Below, piece by piece: positions 12,101-25,800 of a stretch of 64,000 bases of DNA; the stretch's first letter is position 1, and each line of letters begins with the position of its first letter. A model generated the notes under the pieces. It worked only from the letters and a program-made list of their open reading frames with translations, did not search any database and was not told where the DNA came from. The position numbers and the translations under genes were made by a program. The stretch comes from Ifrita kowaldi (Eukaryota > Chordata > Aves > Passeriformes > Cinclosomatidae), in NCBI GenBank assembly GCA_013398055.1, contig VZRS01007523.1, positions 627,398-691,397 of the forward strand, given 5' to 3'.

Positions 12101-15100
12101 AGCAGGTGGAGAATTTGTCCTTTTTTAACCAAAACTTCTTGTTACCAGTAAGTAAAGCTTTATAAAAGGGAAGGCCTTGTAAAATCATGGCTCAGGTCTT
12201 TTACTTCGGCTAAGTAGAAAAGGACTGTGGGAAAGAGACACTTCTGAATTAGGGGTAGAATAGCATGTTTTACAACCATTGCATGCTCACATGGTGGTGT
12301 ATGGTGGTTGGTTGAATTATGTTTGTTATGCTTTAAAACTATGTAACTGATAACCGGCTAACTGCTTAAGAAGGCCAGGTTTTTGCAATAAAACAGTTCT
12401 CCTTTGCACGTGCCTGGGGACTCCACGTCACTATGGACCCTCACCCACAACTTCTCATTGGTCTCAACTGGAAAATCTTTCCACAACACATTCACAGACT
12501 AGCTTAAGGGTGTTTCACATAACATTTAAAACCTCTTCTATCCCTTATATTCTCAAAAATGTCATAGAGTTGACATATTAAGTCCTAGACGCCATACCTG
12601 GTAGGGGATTTTTCCCATTCCATGTATGTAGAGACAAGCAGATGAAGAATATACAGCACATGAAAGTGAGCATCTAAACCTACATTGAAGGTTGATGGCT
12701 GAAAAATATTAAGCATGCACATAGTCTTACTCCCAAAAGAAAGCTCACAGTTTCCCCCAAAGTACTTCAGTGTGCAGAAGTTCACAGGACTGAGCCTTGT
12801 GGTGACTAAACATCAGGTTAGATATTACTAATTCTTCACCTGAGCAGTGCTTACTGGCATAAGGAAAGTGATTTCCAACTGCAGATGTGTTATCATAGAC
12901 AGAAGCCTATCCTTATCTAAAGGGGAACATAAAATTAATTCCCAATTGAACTGCAGTTGAAACTTTTTGTTTGTCTGATAAAAAGCCTTAATGACTACTT
13001 CTGGTTTTAATAAAAAATATTTATAAACCTGAGTCAGTTAATTTTATGTTGCATGGTATTATTTCCTATGCAAGAAAAAAGAATAAAAATTGAAAGCATT
13101 CAGAGATGGAGTACATGTAAGATAGCAATAATTTAAAACTAATCTTTTGTAATCAATTTATATTTGAAAGAGAAGGCAAAAGAAAATGTGTGCAATGATG
13201 CAAAGGCAAGCAAAAGAAAATGTACTGGAAAAAACTTCCTTAAAATGTGACTGTTTCCCAAATTAAAAAAATGATGAAGAGTTTTATAATTTACCTGTTT
13301 TTCAGTGTGAAAAATAATTACATCATACATAGCATGGTATATAAAAACTCATTTTCATAAAAAATTCCCATGCTACAAAGTCTTGCATTTGGATAGTGGA
13401 AGTCTGCAGATTTTCTCTTCAGAATTTGCAGACAAGGAACATCATTGTTCCAAATGCACATATCTGAGGAGGGCTCAATTTCAAGAGGAAACCAATGACC
13501 TCAGGAATGTTGTTTATTAAAACGAACCTTTTAGGATAAAAACAGCAGTTAGATACAATTTCCAAATCTTCCTAACAGCTTTATTATGAAATGCTTGGGG
13601 GTTTTTTGTCTCTATTAATACTGAATATTTATTGTAGCATTTAAGATCAAAACTTTCAAGAATGACTGAAAATTTTCTATATATTAACTATAATGAACTA
13701 TGATTTTTTTAAACATATTTTTCTATAATGAACTATATTAATTTGTGCTGTGTTACCCATTTAATGCTACCAAATGAAGAAGATTCATTAAGAGCATTTT
13801 TCCCTGTGAGCCAAAGTAGGTCTAAAAAATTAAAATACTAAAATATTTGCACCAGTAGGGCACAGATTGTTTCAAATTCAAACATTATGCATGCTGCATA
13901 GGTTTTACCTCTGTGAGCTGCTAAGGAAATATTTAAAGAGTACAGAGAAATTAGGACCTTCAGCTCAGAGAGAAATTTCAGTACACATCAAACTTCAAAT
14001 ACAGGAAATATGTGCTGATCATTCTTGTAATCACAAGTAAACAGACTACAAAGCATTGTTTTTGAGCTAGACACCTTTAGGGTTCAAGATGCATTCTCCA
14101 GTAATTCAGCAACACGTCCAGAACTCCATCAGCACAGTACCTTTGTGTATCAGGGAAAAGAGGATATTTTCCAACTTGACCATAAAGCTGTCTATAAAGT
14201 AATGTGATTTGCTGGATACAGTCCCTTGCTAAAAATAGTTGTAAAGTAGGCTTTAAGCAAAATATGTGTCAACTGGAAGAATGGGAAACTTTCAGCCTGT
14301 TCTTATAATTTTTCTCAATCTCTATATTTAATTTATAGATATGCTCCATGTTCACATTATTTTCTGGAATCTGGACAGGTTTTCAGAACACTTGAAACTT
14401 TGGTACAGCAGAGATGCTTTTGTATTGTGACCCATATAATGCAACTATATGATGAAGGTACATAAGTAGGTGTTTCTTCTTGTGAATCAAAACAGGTGTA
14501 CAAAATAACAAGATTGCAAAAATTAAATTGAGGAAATGTTACTAAGCAGAAAGAATTCCATCAGTTTTACTTTTTTTCTCCAGCAGCTTCCTTTGTCACC
14601 TTCCATGACAAGCTCATGGCTGTTTTTTTTCTTCATCCTTATGAATTTTCCTTTCTAATTACCCTTAGCACTTCTTCACAAAGGCTGCTCTTGTATGTAG
14701 TGTAATCCTCAAGGCACTGTGTTAAATTCCTCCAGCACAGACCCTGTTCGAAGGTGGGCAATGGTTTCAAGTAGAGTGTAACAGGTCATGTGCTTCATTC
14801 AATCCATTGCAGAAGTCCAGACAGATTGGGTGAATACGTTATCTACTTTGGTTCAAATGCCATTCAAACTACATGTCAAACCTCTTAACAAAATTAACAG
14901 GTTCACTGTCATGGTTTCTCTTCTGAGTCCTAAGGTCTGCATCTTAGATTCTGAAGCCTCCACTCAGGAATGGCTATATCAGACTCAATGGGATTTAGAG
15001 TATTCAGCTGCAGGAACAACTCTAGAATTCATGTGTAGACTGTAACAAGTATATACATGAGAAAAATGGATTTCCATGCCTCCATCCTGTGATACACACA

Positions 15101-18100
15101 ACCCATATCTTACTGTTAATTTACCAGAATCAGATAATCTTGAAGGGAACAAGGCACATAAGCCCTAACAAACAAAAATTGAGATATTTAAGGGAAGATC
15201 TTCTGCCAGTTGCAGAAGCTTTGACAATTCACAATGGAGAGCTGTCTTCTGATGTTAAATGGATACAATTTATTCCTTTAAAAATAAAAATATACTCTAA
15301 GACATTCTGAAAATGTTGCAGACAGTTTTAGCTAAGGAAATGATCAAGTACAACGAGTTTAAATATTAATTTGCAATGGGTTTTGTGTACTTTTGCTTCC
15401 TTATGCACAAGAGCAGCAAGTTGCACTCAGAGCAATTCCTGCAAGGAAACACTCAGTGTTGGTTTATCTGTTTTCTTAGGCATATAACTAACTAACGAAC
15501 TAACTGAGACAGATGAATAACTGTCTCATTCATATTTCTCTCAGGATGATTGAATTAATTTTTAAATTGCAGTGATTTATCTTTTTCAATGTTGTAAGCC
15601 ATACCAGCAGTTTAATTTACAGTTTTGCCCATATATTTTAGGAGAATTATGTGGCAAATCCTTGACCTTTGAAGGTAATGCTTAAAAAAACTCTGCCTTC
15701 CAGAGTGGCAGCGTTTTCCTCCATAGCCTTAATATTCATTGTTGTGGAGGCTCAGAAATGCCGAAGAATTTTCTCCCTGACTGAAGCAGACTGACAACAT
15801 GTGCGCACTTTTTGTTCATTGAAAAACTGAAGCCCTGGTGTTAATTGTTCACGAGTTGTGCAGAGGTGTGGAGAGCACTGGGGGTCTCAGCCCCTGTCTG
15901 GTGTGTGTGGCCACCTGTACCTGTATGATCCCACAGCACTCAGTGCGATACTCCTTGCGAAGTAACACTACAGTTGTGGCCTCACATGGAAAGCTGTCAG
16001 CAAAATGACTTGGTTTCTCTTCTTTTTTTCTAACACCTTGTTTATTATCAAACAATATAGTTGGTATTATTTTCTGGATGCTGATAGCACATGCATCTCA
16101 TTGATTCTTACCTGACATAAATATGATCCCTCAGGGAAAATTGCTGTAAATGGGGCGTAACACAGGAATTTACTATTCTGCCATGTATTTGCAGGCCCAG
16201 GCAGGAATTTCTTAAAGACTGCTTTCAGTGGAAAATAGGAGCACTTCAATAGTCCGACTTTCCTAACAAAGATTTTTGTATCTACAGAAGTTTTATCAAT
16301 AAGTTTTTCAGAACTAGGTGAAAATTTCTAATCCACAGCAAGGCCAACAGCAAACTAACATTCCTTAGTATTCATGCAGGCATGGTGGATGATTTAAATC
16401 CTTCTCCCACACATAGCTGAGACTGCTGGGTCAAAGCTAAGTCCTTCAGCCTCTAACATTTAATGTCATTTCATGCCCAATGAATACTTGTTTTCAAAAA
16501 CCAGTAAAACAGGTTTCATGGGCAAGGATAACAACCAAAGAAAAAGGGGTGAATTGATACCTCTGAGAAGGCAGAACTCAAACTCCTATTTTAAATCAGG
16601 CAGTACAAGGTTTTCTATAGTGCAGGCACATGCTCCTAACACAAATGTTAAAAACCACTATGTGTGGAGGTTTTCTTTTCTCAAAGGGCAATGCAAAGCC
16701 TAACTTTTGCCCTATTTCAGACCAAAGGTTAGATCTCAGAAAGCTTTGTTTCATGGATAAATTATTTTCATTTGCTTATTCTTTCTATTCAGCACCTGGA
16801 TCACAGCAGGAAATTAAGCAACCATAGCAAGCTTCTGTTCAGCAGGACACAGTAATGAGCAGGAAGAATCTGTGCTGTGAGGGTGGCATCCTCCTGACAT
16901 GACTTTGATTCTTGAAATGACAGTTAAGAAAAAAAATACCGTTCAGTTTAACTGCCCTTCCAAAGCAGGTAGATTTTGTATTTTCATTCCAAGAAACACA
17001 TCAACAATGAATAACTGTTGAGCTGAAAAGGACTTTGCTAAGGATTCACTCTAGAACACCCTGTCTGTCCACCAGAACTGCTCTGTGTAGACTTCTGGCC
17101 ACAAAGAAATGGGCTGCATTAATTAAAGCCAAACAGAACATCGAGATCTACATGCCAGCTCTGGGGGGAAAGGCTGAAGTTCAGGGACACTATGAACAGC
17201 TCCTCATGGACATGGTCTCTAAATCTTTCAGTCTTGACCAGCCCTTGTGACTGTGAGATAGAGAAGACTGTGTCTGATTCTCCATTTCTACTTAGTTGTA
17301 TGTGAGTTGTATGTATGTTTTCAACATACTTGGAAAACCACCTGTGCCACCATGTTGGGCATCTCCATCCTTAGCTCATGTTCCCATGACTCATCAGGGT
17401 GGTGGCTGTTCTTACCCCTGGTTAGTGACAATTTTTGCTTCTAGCAAAAATTCTGATATTATTCTTACAGCCCTGCTCACAGTGTTAATTTAAAATGCAC
17501 AGGATAAATACTTCTTATGCTCAGCTTTAAAAAGAGAGTGAAAAAAATGCTTTGTGTCTATAACTGAATGGGAACCAGAAAAAAAATCTGAAAAAGACAA
17601 TGAGCAGAACAACAAATAAAAATTCCTCTATTAATTACTTAATTTTAAAAAAAGTATTTTAAAAAAATTGTCATTTTCTGTGTTTCCAGCCTTTGTCAGG
17701 ACGTCTCAAAGTTTTAACTAGCAGAGCTCTTACTCTTCTTATTTAACCAAAACATTTACTGGTGTAGTTGGCTGAAAATGCTGCCTTTCTATATTGAGAT
17801 TGTATATGGGCATATTTATTTTAAAGAGATACACAAATTTGCACCATTTAAGGATCTTGGCCTGATCTTGGATTTGTGAGAACATTTCCTTAGCTGTAGG
17901 GTAACAAAGAAAAACCAGAATACAGCAGCTGAAAACAAAGTACATTTTTAATTACTGATACACTCCTAATATTTGAGTGGAATTAATAATAGCACAACAT
18001 ATAGTTGCATGCAGACTCTGTGTTTTTAGTGAGGTTTTTTGTCTCGTGAGAAGTCAGCTCTGAGCTTTTTCATCCTGCCATAGCCCCTCTGAACCTCTTC

Positions 18101-19783
18101 AGCCTCAGGAAGAGCAGCCTTATGTGTATTCAGAACTGCTGAAACACAAGCCATGCTGTATTCTAGACACAGAAGGTGTAAGGAAAAACCATGTATCAAC
18201 TAAATCATATGAATGTACCTGATGTACCACACATGCACAATGTGGAGTTAGAGCATCCATTGTCAGCTACTTTAGAGCTTTGAATCACACCACTGGGCAT
18301 CCCCCTTTCTCACCAACTACACTGAAAATTGAATAATCTAAATTTGATCTGTTTAATTAAATCAGGACTTAAATTTCTGTTGAGAAAATACTCCCTGACA
18401 CAAGTTATAGCTGCATCTGAGTAGTTTTGAGAAACAGATGAACCCAGTACCGTTAACATTGATCCTGTACTTTATTGCTGAGGGATAGAGAACATAATTT
18501 TAATTTTGGTCCCGTATGGAAGAGACACAAGCCTAAGTTAAAGCTTTCAGGGGTTTTCTCATGCACAAGTGTCATGTTATTTCTGAGCAGAAGAGGAGAT
18601 TCCATCTGAAGTTGACCTGGTACTAAATGCAACAAAAAGCTAATACCCAAGGAACCAAGAACAGAGTGGACTTACTCTTTTTTTGGCAGCTCTTCCGGAA
18701 CTTTCCCAGGTGCACAACGGGGGGTCTGCTTGGCTTCTGTGGGGGCTGGCCCAGCTTGAACACTGAGGGCAAGGTTTTCCGCTTGGGCATTTTAGAACTC
18801 CTGTCCTCATCCTCTTTCTCTTGTGGTTCACCTGATGGTCTTCTTGAAGCAAGTGCTGTATTCATCTTATGGAATTTATGAGAAGAACCTGATTCTTCCT
18901 GGACAATTTTGTTGAGGAAGATGTTCTTAGCAGCACTCCTTCCCTTTTCTTCAGTGTTTTCTTCCATGGTTTTGGGGGTTCCTTTTGATAAGCTGGACCT
19001 GTGGCCAGTAGGCTTCAGAGTTATTTTAGGGAAATGACTGCCTGCAGCTTCTGCGGCAGAGTTACTATTTTCACCCATTTCCTTTGCTTCTTGGAGTACG
19101 TGTGTATTTGTTCTAGGTCCTGACTGTCTTTGCAGAAAACCACTTTTATTAGAAGCGTCTTCATTCTGAGATACCTCATTGTTTAGAGAAGGCTTCTGTG
19201 CAAGAGGTGGTTTAGAAACAGGAGGCTTGGGCTCATTTTCTTGTGTTGCAGACCTTAATTTTTCCTTAACTGCAGCTACTTTTGAAAATTCCGGTTTTGC
19301 CTCACTCTCCTGTGGTGCAAAATTTAAGTTTGGTTTTGGTCCCAGAGGATTTTTTTCTCTATCAGGAGGAGCAAGGAACTTGTTCCATGCAGGTTTTGGG
19401 TTCAAAGGCTTTGGGTCTTCTTTTGATGGGTCACTGGTTTTGACAGAGAATTTAGTGCATCCAGTTTTTTCATCATTTCCTCTGTTAGTGGGCTGAAGCT
19501 GAACACCAAACTTTTGTGCCACTGGGTTTAAATGTGGTGGGTTTGGATCTTTCTCTGTTTTGTCATAACTTGAAGGCTTGGCTCCCAGAGGAGGCTTAGG
19601 CTGAACAGGTTTGTGAAGGGTACTGGGTCCTGAAGAACATGCTGCATATCCTTTACTTGCAAATTTCTCAAGTGCTGCTTTCCTTGTCTGTATTCCTGTA
19701 AGGACATCTTGTCTTGGGATTTTGATGGGTCGACTGTTTGATGTATCCTGTGTGTCTCTGTTACCTCCCTCAAATTTCTCCAT
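1..19783 (-). CDS. FYB1: FYB1 (FYN-binding protein / ADAP), 5' coding part of a split gene, partial
   Basis: The join on the minus strand is 19783-18676, 5211-5031, 3381-3332, 2253-2234, 1548-1502, 102-1, continuing past the left edge. Every intron is GT-AG and every phase matches. FYB1 is a cytosolic adaptor downstream of the T-cell receptor and integrins. It binds SLP-76, FYN and SKAP proteins and links them to actin and integrin activation. The visible part is the disordered proline- and lysine-rich N-terminal half, with repeated KPP/PKP motifs, an SLPPRNIKP segment, two acidic tyrosine motifs and the start of a KEKKR-type charged helix. These match the human protein segment by segment. 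The two helical SH3-like domains lie outside the window. The neighbour C9 on the same strand supports the assignment, since the order matches human 5p13. Non-coding 5' exons were not identified. Confidence 0.95.
1502..1548 (-). CDS. FYB1: FYB1 micro-exon with the ETYEDI motif (47 nt)
   Basis: The exon lies between TTTTTTATAG and GTACTAATT. It reads GQESDGETYEDISDI plus two bases, matching the conserved DSEGETYEDIE segment of mammalian FYB1. The tyrosine sits in an acidic context typical of Src-family kinase targets. The exon starts in phase 0 and ends in phase 2, fitting the next exon. Confidence 0.93.
2234..2253 (-). CDS. FYB1: FYB1 20-nt micro-exon
   Basis: The exon is flanked by a strong acceptor (pyrimidine tract ending TTCCTATAG) and a consensus donor (AGA/GTAAGT). 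With the split codon it encodes GHGNTPR and restores phase 0. It falls where human FYB1 has a short Gly/Asn-containing stretch before the EGETYEDI block. It was assigned because the flanking exons require exactly this phase change. Without transcripts it is the least certain of the FYB1 exons. Confidence 0.75.
3332..3381 (-). CDS. FYB1: FYB1 micro-exon with a YDDV tyrosine motif (50 nt)
   Basis: The exon lies between CATACTTACAG and GTAAGATAC. In phase it reads SPENEENYDDVEFVSQ. SPxNExN aligns with the human segment that follows the SLPPRNIKP block. The acidic YDDV tetrapeptide is the kind of site that the SLP-76 SH2 domain recognises in ADAP, although the known human sites lie further toward the C-terminus. 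A single-base start and single-base end make the exon non-symmetrical. Confidence 0.9.
5031..5211 (-). CDS. FYB1: FYB1 proline-rich exon (181 nt)
   Basis: The acceptor is TTATTTCAG and the donor GTGAGT. The exon starts in phase 1 and ends in phase 2. It encodes PPIPPSHS, QLPPPPPASHPS and SLPPRNIKP. The last is nearly identical to human FYB1 and is diagnostic. LPPPPP resembles a weak EVH1 (Ena/VASP) ligand, and the proline tracts are potential SH3 ligands; both are inferences from motif only. Confidence 0.94.
8358..8408 (+). repeat. Low-complexity GTTT/GGTT tract
   Basis: Consecutive GTTT and GGTT units are followed by TTTTG and TTG units. It is an impure simple repeat within the large FYB1 intron. 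Confidence 0.8.
11816..11904 (+). repeat. Pentanucleotide microsatellite (TTTTC)n
   Basis: About 17 uninterrupted units with period 5 (AAAAG on the minus strand). Its purity suggests recent expansion and probable length polymorphism. The lysine-rich open frame across it is a product of the repeat. Confidence 0.97.
12226..12488 (+). mobile_element. Probable solo LTR of an endogenous retrovirus (about 260 bp)
   Basis: The segment starts TGTGGGAAAGA and ends TCTTTCCACAACA, which are imperfect inverted termini of the TG...CA type. It contains a polyadenylation signal AATAAA at 12387-12392 and a GC-richer tail after it, as in an R/U5 region. No internal gag/pol/env sequence or second LTR is adjacent. 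I could not find a clear target-site duplication, so the ends are approximate. It lies antisense to FYB1. Confidence 0.5.
18676..19783 (-). CDS. FYB1: FYB1 first large coding exon (369 codons plus one base)
   Basis: The chosen start is the ATG at 19783-19781. The peptide MEKFEGGNRDTQDTSNSRPI aligns with the human start (initial methionine, then lysine, GGN and NSRP). The exon is low in hydrophobic residues and rich in KPP, PKP and GxKPSS motifs, as expected for the disordered ADAP N-terminus. It ends ...GKFRKSCQKK plus one A, followed by the donor GTAAGT (GT at 18675-18674 on the minus strand). Reading continues open to 18623 only because the intron happens to lack an early stop. Phase 1 at the end fits the two-base start of the next exon. 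Confidence 0.95.
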
Positions 19784-19810
19784 GAGTAACTTCACACGTG
19801 GCTTGCAACT
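19784..19810 (-). other. FYB1: In-frame extension of the FYB1 first coding exon up to its splice acceptor
   Basis: Upstream of the ATG the frame stays open for nine codons (SCKPRVKLL) to a good acceptor: a pyrimidine-rich tract ending TTTATAG, with exon start at 19810. Human FYB1 has an isoform with extra N-terminal residues that also end in a VK-x-L stretch before the usual methionine. The segment could therefore be 5'UTR in one transcript and coding in another that has an ATG in an upstream exon. No such upstream exon was recognised. Confidence 0.5.
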
Positions 19811-22800
19811 CTATAAACATAAAGAAGAGAAAAAGAAAGGGCAGCAATGAGAAAGTCCTCTTGCAATGTTCTCACATACTGTACTTTAAACAGTTTCCTG
19901 GTCTGAGACTTTAGTACTGCTGATTGGCTGAGGAGGTGTTATAGCTCATCTTCCTGTAGGGTTAAGAGAAGCTGAGCATTTTGTTGTATCCTTGCAGCGT
20001 TTATACAATATTTTAAAATTTTCATTCAAGTACTGCCTTTCAGGTACTTCAGGTCCTTTTGGGCATATTATAATATCTGTTTACTTCTGGAATTGTGAAC
20101 TGAACACATAATAAATGTAAGAAAATATGTACAAATTTAAAATCAACATACCTAAACATTTGACTGTCCTGTGATGAGAAGCATAGGTTACTGGAACCTG
20201 GAGGAATGTACCAGATTCGTGTTATTCCTGCTAACTCTCTTGGGAGAACTATAAGTTCCTTTGTGAAAACAGAAATTCTTCTGGTTGGTGTATGTGTGTG
20301 TCAATTTTTCTTTCCTTTCTCAGCAATTTTCTTACTTGCTGCTATCCCACCCTCACTTTGTCCTTCTTTCTCTTATACATTTTTTATCTGAATAAAACTG
20401 CATGTGTGGACAGCAAAGGACAATACCTGAAGTAAAACTGAAAGAAATAACAATCAATACCCCCAGATATTGTCAAAAAGAAGTTTTTCAATAAAGAAGT
20501 TGAGCAATTCCAAGATAATAAAACCCAGCTTCATTCAAAAATGGATATTTTAATTGGTCAGCCCAATTCAATAACTTACAGGATCAGTCTTAACAGGAAC
20601 TGAACCCAAAAGCTCAAAACATTTGAATTCAGGAAAAATAAAACACATCACAGTGCAGGATGGGAACAAAAGGCAGTGAGCTGGTCCCACTGCACTGGGC
20701 AGGGGCCACCTTTGGGTACCAGGAGTGCTCTGGAGCAAGGAGTCCTCTCCCAGCTGACAGTGGCAGCAGGGGTGCAGCTATGGCAGATATATTGATACAT
20801 CCAATTCACAAGTAGGACCTGGATTTGTGAGTTAAAATGTAAAACTTATGATATAAAGCAGGAGTGTTATAACTAGGAAGGGTTCTGAATCATCTGTTTG
20901 TAAACAAAGGAGTATTGCTACAAAGCATAATAAATTGGTGTTTGAAAAAAAATTAGATGTTTAAGAATGAACTGTGTCTTCACTCACTGTGGTTAAGTGA
21001 GTGTTCAGTGATTTCTTTTTTAACTTCAATAACAAGAGCTTCTCAATTGGGCTTTTGCTCCTTTTGCTTTCCATTTGACTGTATCTCATTACATAAACAG
21101 CCTGCTATGTTGGAGTAGTTATATACCTGAAACTTCTGCAACTTAAAGGTAACTATCCCAATCTGTCAGCATTGTCAAGAAATTCAGTCTTTCCAAACTG
21201 ATTGTGTTGAGCTACAAATTACTTACATTAAATGCAGCCAAAACAAGATAGACATAATGAAACTTTTACCCAGAGAACCACATTGTTGGGTGTTTTTGCA
21301 CATACGGAGAAGGGAGGAAGTACACATTTACTGTGGAGATTATCAGGGTTAAGCCATCTACTGCTGTTTGTAGCACAGGCACTCACATATACACACACAA
21401 TTACATTGCAGACGTACATATATGTATCAGTAATCATTCAAGATTTGTCCCACAATACCTCACAAGGCACTGATTTTACCCACTTAGAGAGTTAAGCCAA
21501 CTGCAACACCAGAGAGCATAACAAAGCCTTTCATCTCTGATCTCTTTTGACTTTGTACTAATTAATGATTTTTTTTTTTAAGGTCTGTAACAAAATCTAT
21601 ACCATCACAGATACTGTAATTATAGCTTACATCTGAAGTCTTCAGAGCTTCTAAGTTAAGATTTGATCAGCTGCTTGGCCAACTCAGCAGCTTATTTATT
21701 TTGAAAGTCATAGCAACAAATTGATTCCTTTGCCACTTGTTCTATTTGAAATAGAAGAAAATGTACTGTGCAAATGACAATACTTTTTACGAGCAACAGC
21801 CATTCAGCATGTAGACCTTTAGGAAGCTGGGAATGTGGCTTTGAAGAAAATTTTATTATTACGATGTATGGTTTCTGAGAAGTTTTCTACATTTGCAATA
21901 GCAAGATTACATGAATTACATGAATTACATTCATATATGCTTTCAAATGCACTGAACCATTCATTGCTGCCATATTAGGAGTGTCAATGGATTTTTAAAA
22001 ATAAATTTCTTTCCAACACTGAACAAACCTTGCCCTAGTCATGCATACTTACAAGCTCAGCAAGAGTAAAAGGCTCCTGGACATGTGGAAGATTTTACAA
22101 TCAACAATAAGCCTCTTCAATGTACTTAACTTGAATAGTGAATGGTAAAGGTAATAGTAAGAATCAAAACAGAGTAAGAAACTTGGTGAAATCTTTCTGC
22201 TTCTCTTTTATGTACATCACTAGTGTCTGCCTTCATAAGCTGTGGTACGTTAGAAGTCATATTGTAGATTCTAATGCACAGCCTGACTGGTCAGGCAGAC
22301 AGAGGGGAACTCGGGAAAAAAGAAAATCTTTTGTTTCTGGCCCTGCTCATAGAGTAGTCTCCACAGTTTCTGTGTTTCCCTTCCCAGAAGCAACAGCAGT
22401 TACCTATTCCATTATCACATACAGTAAGTCGTAAATCATGAAATGGGAACTTGAAAAGATTCTGAAGAGAGATTAAGTTCCCCCTACCCTTCACCTCTAA
22501 AGTGCAAAGTGTCTGTGCAAAAGAGGAGTCTCGTGCAAAAGAGCAGTCTCATGCAAAAGCTATTTGGGTTATTTTCTGAACTTTCTCTTTGATCTCTATT
22601 GGAGACTCAGTGCAAAGTATTTTGGCTTTTCAACTTTTGATCTGAACTGCAAGCAGCACATAGGGAGCACAGTAAGATTTCCTTTGATACAAGATGGTTG
22701 CATTATTCAGATGTGTTTGCTTAAATCTAGAGCAATACCCAGGTTTTAGTTCCCATGCCTTAGATATATTTGTCTATGCAGAGCTTTCACAGCATCCCAC

Positions 22801-25800
22801 TGCCTTCAGCAGAGACCCACACAGGTACCAAGTTACATTTGTACAGAATTGTTCCACAACTACACCTTAGCTATACCTCAGTGTTAACAAGCATAATTCT
22901 CCATAATTTACAATATAGCTGTACATTTCTGGACAGAAGTACACTGTAATGAGAATACAAAAGTACATAAAAAAATTTCAGTTGTATTCTTCCTGAGTTT
23001 AGTATGGATATTTTAGTCTCAACTGGAAGACTGAACAATTTCTTTTTTTTGCCTTGGCATAAATATAACTTTATTATTTACTTTCCTGTCTTGGTGAAGC
23101 CAAAAGATTATTTCACTTCAACTTCCCCTTGAGGCCACTCTTTCTTCAAACAGCAACCCTGGATCAGTGAACGGAATAGCAGATATGTGTGCATACAATC
23201 ATTAATTAGGCAAATGAAATATATGTAACTGTTGACTGTACAAAGAATTCACTCAAAATACATTCAGATCTGATTTATAAAGAATAAAACCCCCATCTTT
23301 TCTCAACTGTAACTTTTACATTTCTATTCCCAGTTGACGGGGTCTAAACATACCCTTCAAAAACTCAAAATCAGATCTTGATGAGTTTACTAGAGCGTAA
23401 TGAAATAAAGATTATAAAGCTATCTCTTTAAGAAGAAAACTGTGCTTACTCATTAATTCCGTTACAGTGAAATAACCAGAGAAGTTGATAACCACTAAGG
23501 GAATTGAGCTCTAACCTATGGGCAGGATATAAGGAATAAGCAAATGGACAAAAAAGACAGGGAAAATTACACAGCTAATTATAGAAAAATAGAGATCTGA
23601 AAATTATTTTGCAACTTTATGTAAGTCTGATGTAACTTCTACTGAAGTTAATAGATTTGAGGCAGTGTAGCTATTTGTTTACATGCCAGTGCCATTCTGA
23701 ATTTGTGATAAATTATTGACTACTTTCTTTTCCAGACACCTCAGAATTATCATTATACAACTTTGTTGTTTCCAGAAGATATTTCCAAATTGCTTTTCTT
23801 TCCCTTGAGTCTAGCTGTAATTACTAGTTCAAGAAGACTCCCTCCAAGAGTAAGTGCAGCATTTGGAAAAGGGAGTTGAGAGGTTGCAATGCTCTGCACC
23901 TATGAATGTGTGTAGCAGAAGCATGAAAAGAAGGCAAAGAGACACAGTTTGCCCAAATAAGACTTGCTAATACAGTGGTTGGTAAAAAAGAGAAATGAGC
24001 CCTCATCACATAATACTAAAGACACAGGAGACATGCTATTCTTCTGTATGGGGTTTTTATGAAAGGCAGACCTCTAGGATGGAGAGGATAGAGAGAAATC
24101 AAAGGGATTCCCCAATGAGAAGCTGACAGCCTCTATGTTATCCTATCATTTCAAATATCCCTCTAACACCAGCAAGACAAAACCAGCACACACACGAGGA
24201 CATATGGTAGTCAAAATTACATAAGGCAGTGTTCCAGCCAGGTCACAGTGTATTCTGTATTTTTTCCATTGTGCGCTCCTCTACACCTTTCTTATTTGTC
24301 TCTTGTCACTTTTTCTCACCTTCTATCTAATCATAAGACCGGTTACTCATACTGCAGAAAAATAAAAGGTTAGCTCCAGATGAGTTTGAGACCAGGACAA
24401 GAGAGGGAGCTTAAGGCTTAACCAGAACAGCCAGATTTCATCTCAAACTACTAGTAGTAGAACTTGTAGTTTCCAAATTATTTCTGTCAAAACTATGTGC
24501 AAGGTCAAAGTATGAAATGAGGCATGATCATCTCTTCATCCTATGTCCTAATAGGCTCACCACACAATTTCTCTCTTAATGGATTTTTTTGGTACCTGTT
24601 TAAGTGAAAATCAGAACTATCAACCATTGACAACTTGGTCTTCAACAACAGAAGCCTGGTGGCTTCAATTTTTCCACTAAGAATTTTAATCTGATATAAA
24701 CAGACTAGTTAATATCCATTTCTGCAAAAGGATTGCCTTTTTGCAACATGGTTTTATATAAGCACAAAATTTCATGATATTTCATAATTTTCTTTTTAGA
24801 ATTATTTTTCTCATATGCTTTCTCATACCCTTTATGAATTATTTCTTTCAGATTAATGTAAACCTTCTCAAGATCTGCCCAGAAATGAAACAGATTTCTC
24901 TTCACTCAGAACGCTATTTATATATAGTGTATACAGTCACTGTCTTATGAAAGTTTTATTTGCCTGGTTATCCCACTAAAACGAATGCTCCAAAACTCAA
25001 GGAAGAAAAATTTGAATTCTTGTCAAATTCTTGCAAAGCTCCTACCCTTATTTTGAGAATTTCAGGATCCCACATGATTTTAAAAGAAATTTTGTGCAAT
25101 TTTAAGACAGTGAGTACCATTTTGACTCATACGTAGAAACGAAAATATCTTCCCTGACCAACTACAGACAAAATACATACACAGATATCTCAATTCAGAG
25201 CATGGTATAGGTAAAAAATACCCTACTCATAATTTAACAAATGACAAATAATGAAAAGGGATAACTGAAAAATAATTGCCTTTGAGTGATATCACTTCTA
25301 CTATTATTCAAAATGCAAAAGCCACTTAAATTAGGACCACTTTTAGTAAAATTTCAGAGAACTAAACACAAAACTTTGAGACAGAAAAGTCTATTTTGTC
25401 AGCTTAGCATCTGTTCAGCTCCTAAACTAAGAAAAATCTACACCTAGATTTCCAGTTAATTAAGTTATATTCAATACCTTGTACTGATTCTATTTCTTCT
25501 GGAACTTTCCACGCTTATTTTTAAGACAAATATGTACAACAGTTTACCTGGATATCCCAAAGCTCTCCAGTATTTTGATACAAGCAGAAAAATTGGCTCC
25601 CTCAATGCAACAATCCACGGGTGTATCAACTTAATGGCCTGGTCTATTTGCCCAAGCGGAGTTCTGCTTCTCACAGAGGAGTTCTTGCTTCTCACAAGAT
25701 ACACTTGTGGGTTTCATTACCATGAACAGTAACTGCTCTCCCCAGGATATTAGGCAAGAAGTGCTGGAGGAAAAGGGAACTTAAGTGTGTTCAGACTGGT

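Larger units (their letters stand above)
5212..18675 (-). other. Large FYB1 intron (about 13.5 kb)
   Basis: This intron joins the first coding exon to the proline-rich exon. It is AT-rich and holds a TTTTC pentamer array and one probable solo LTR (separate entries). I recognise no other coding or structured element. The open frames here are short and show no domain features. Confidence 0.7.
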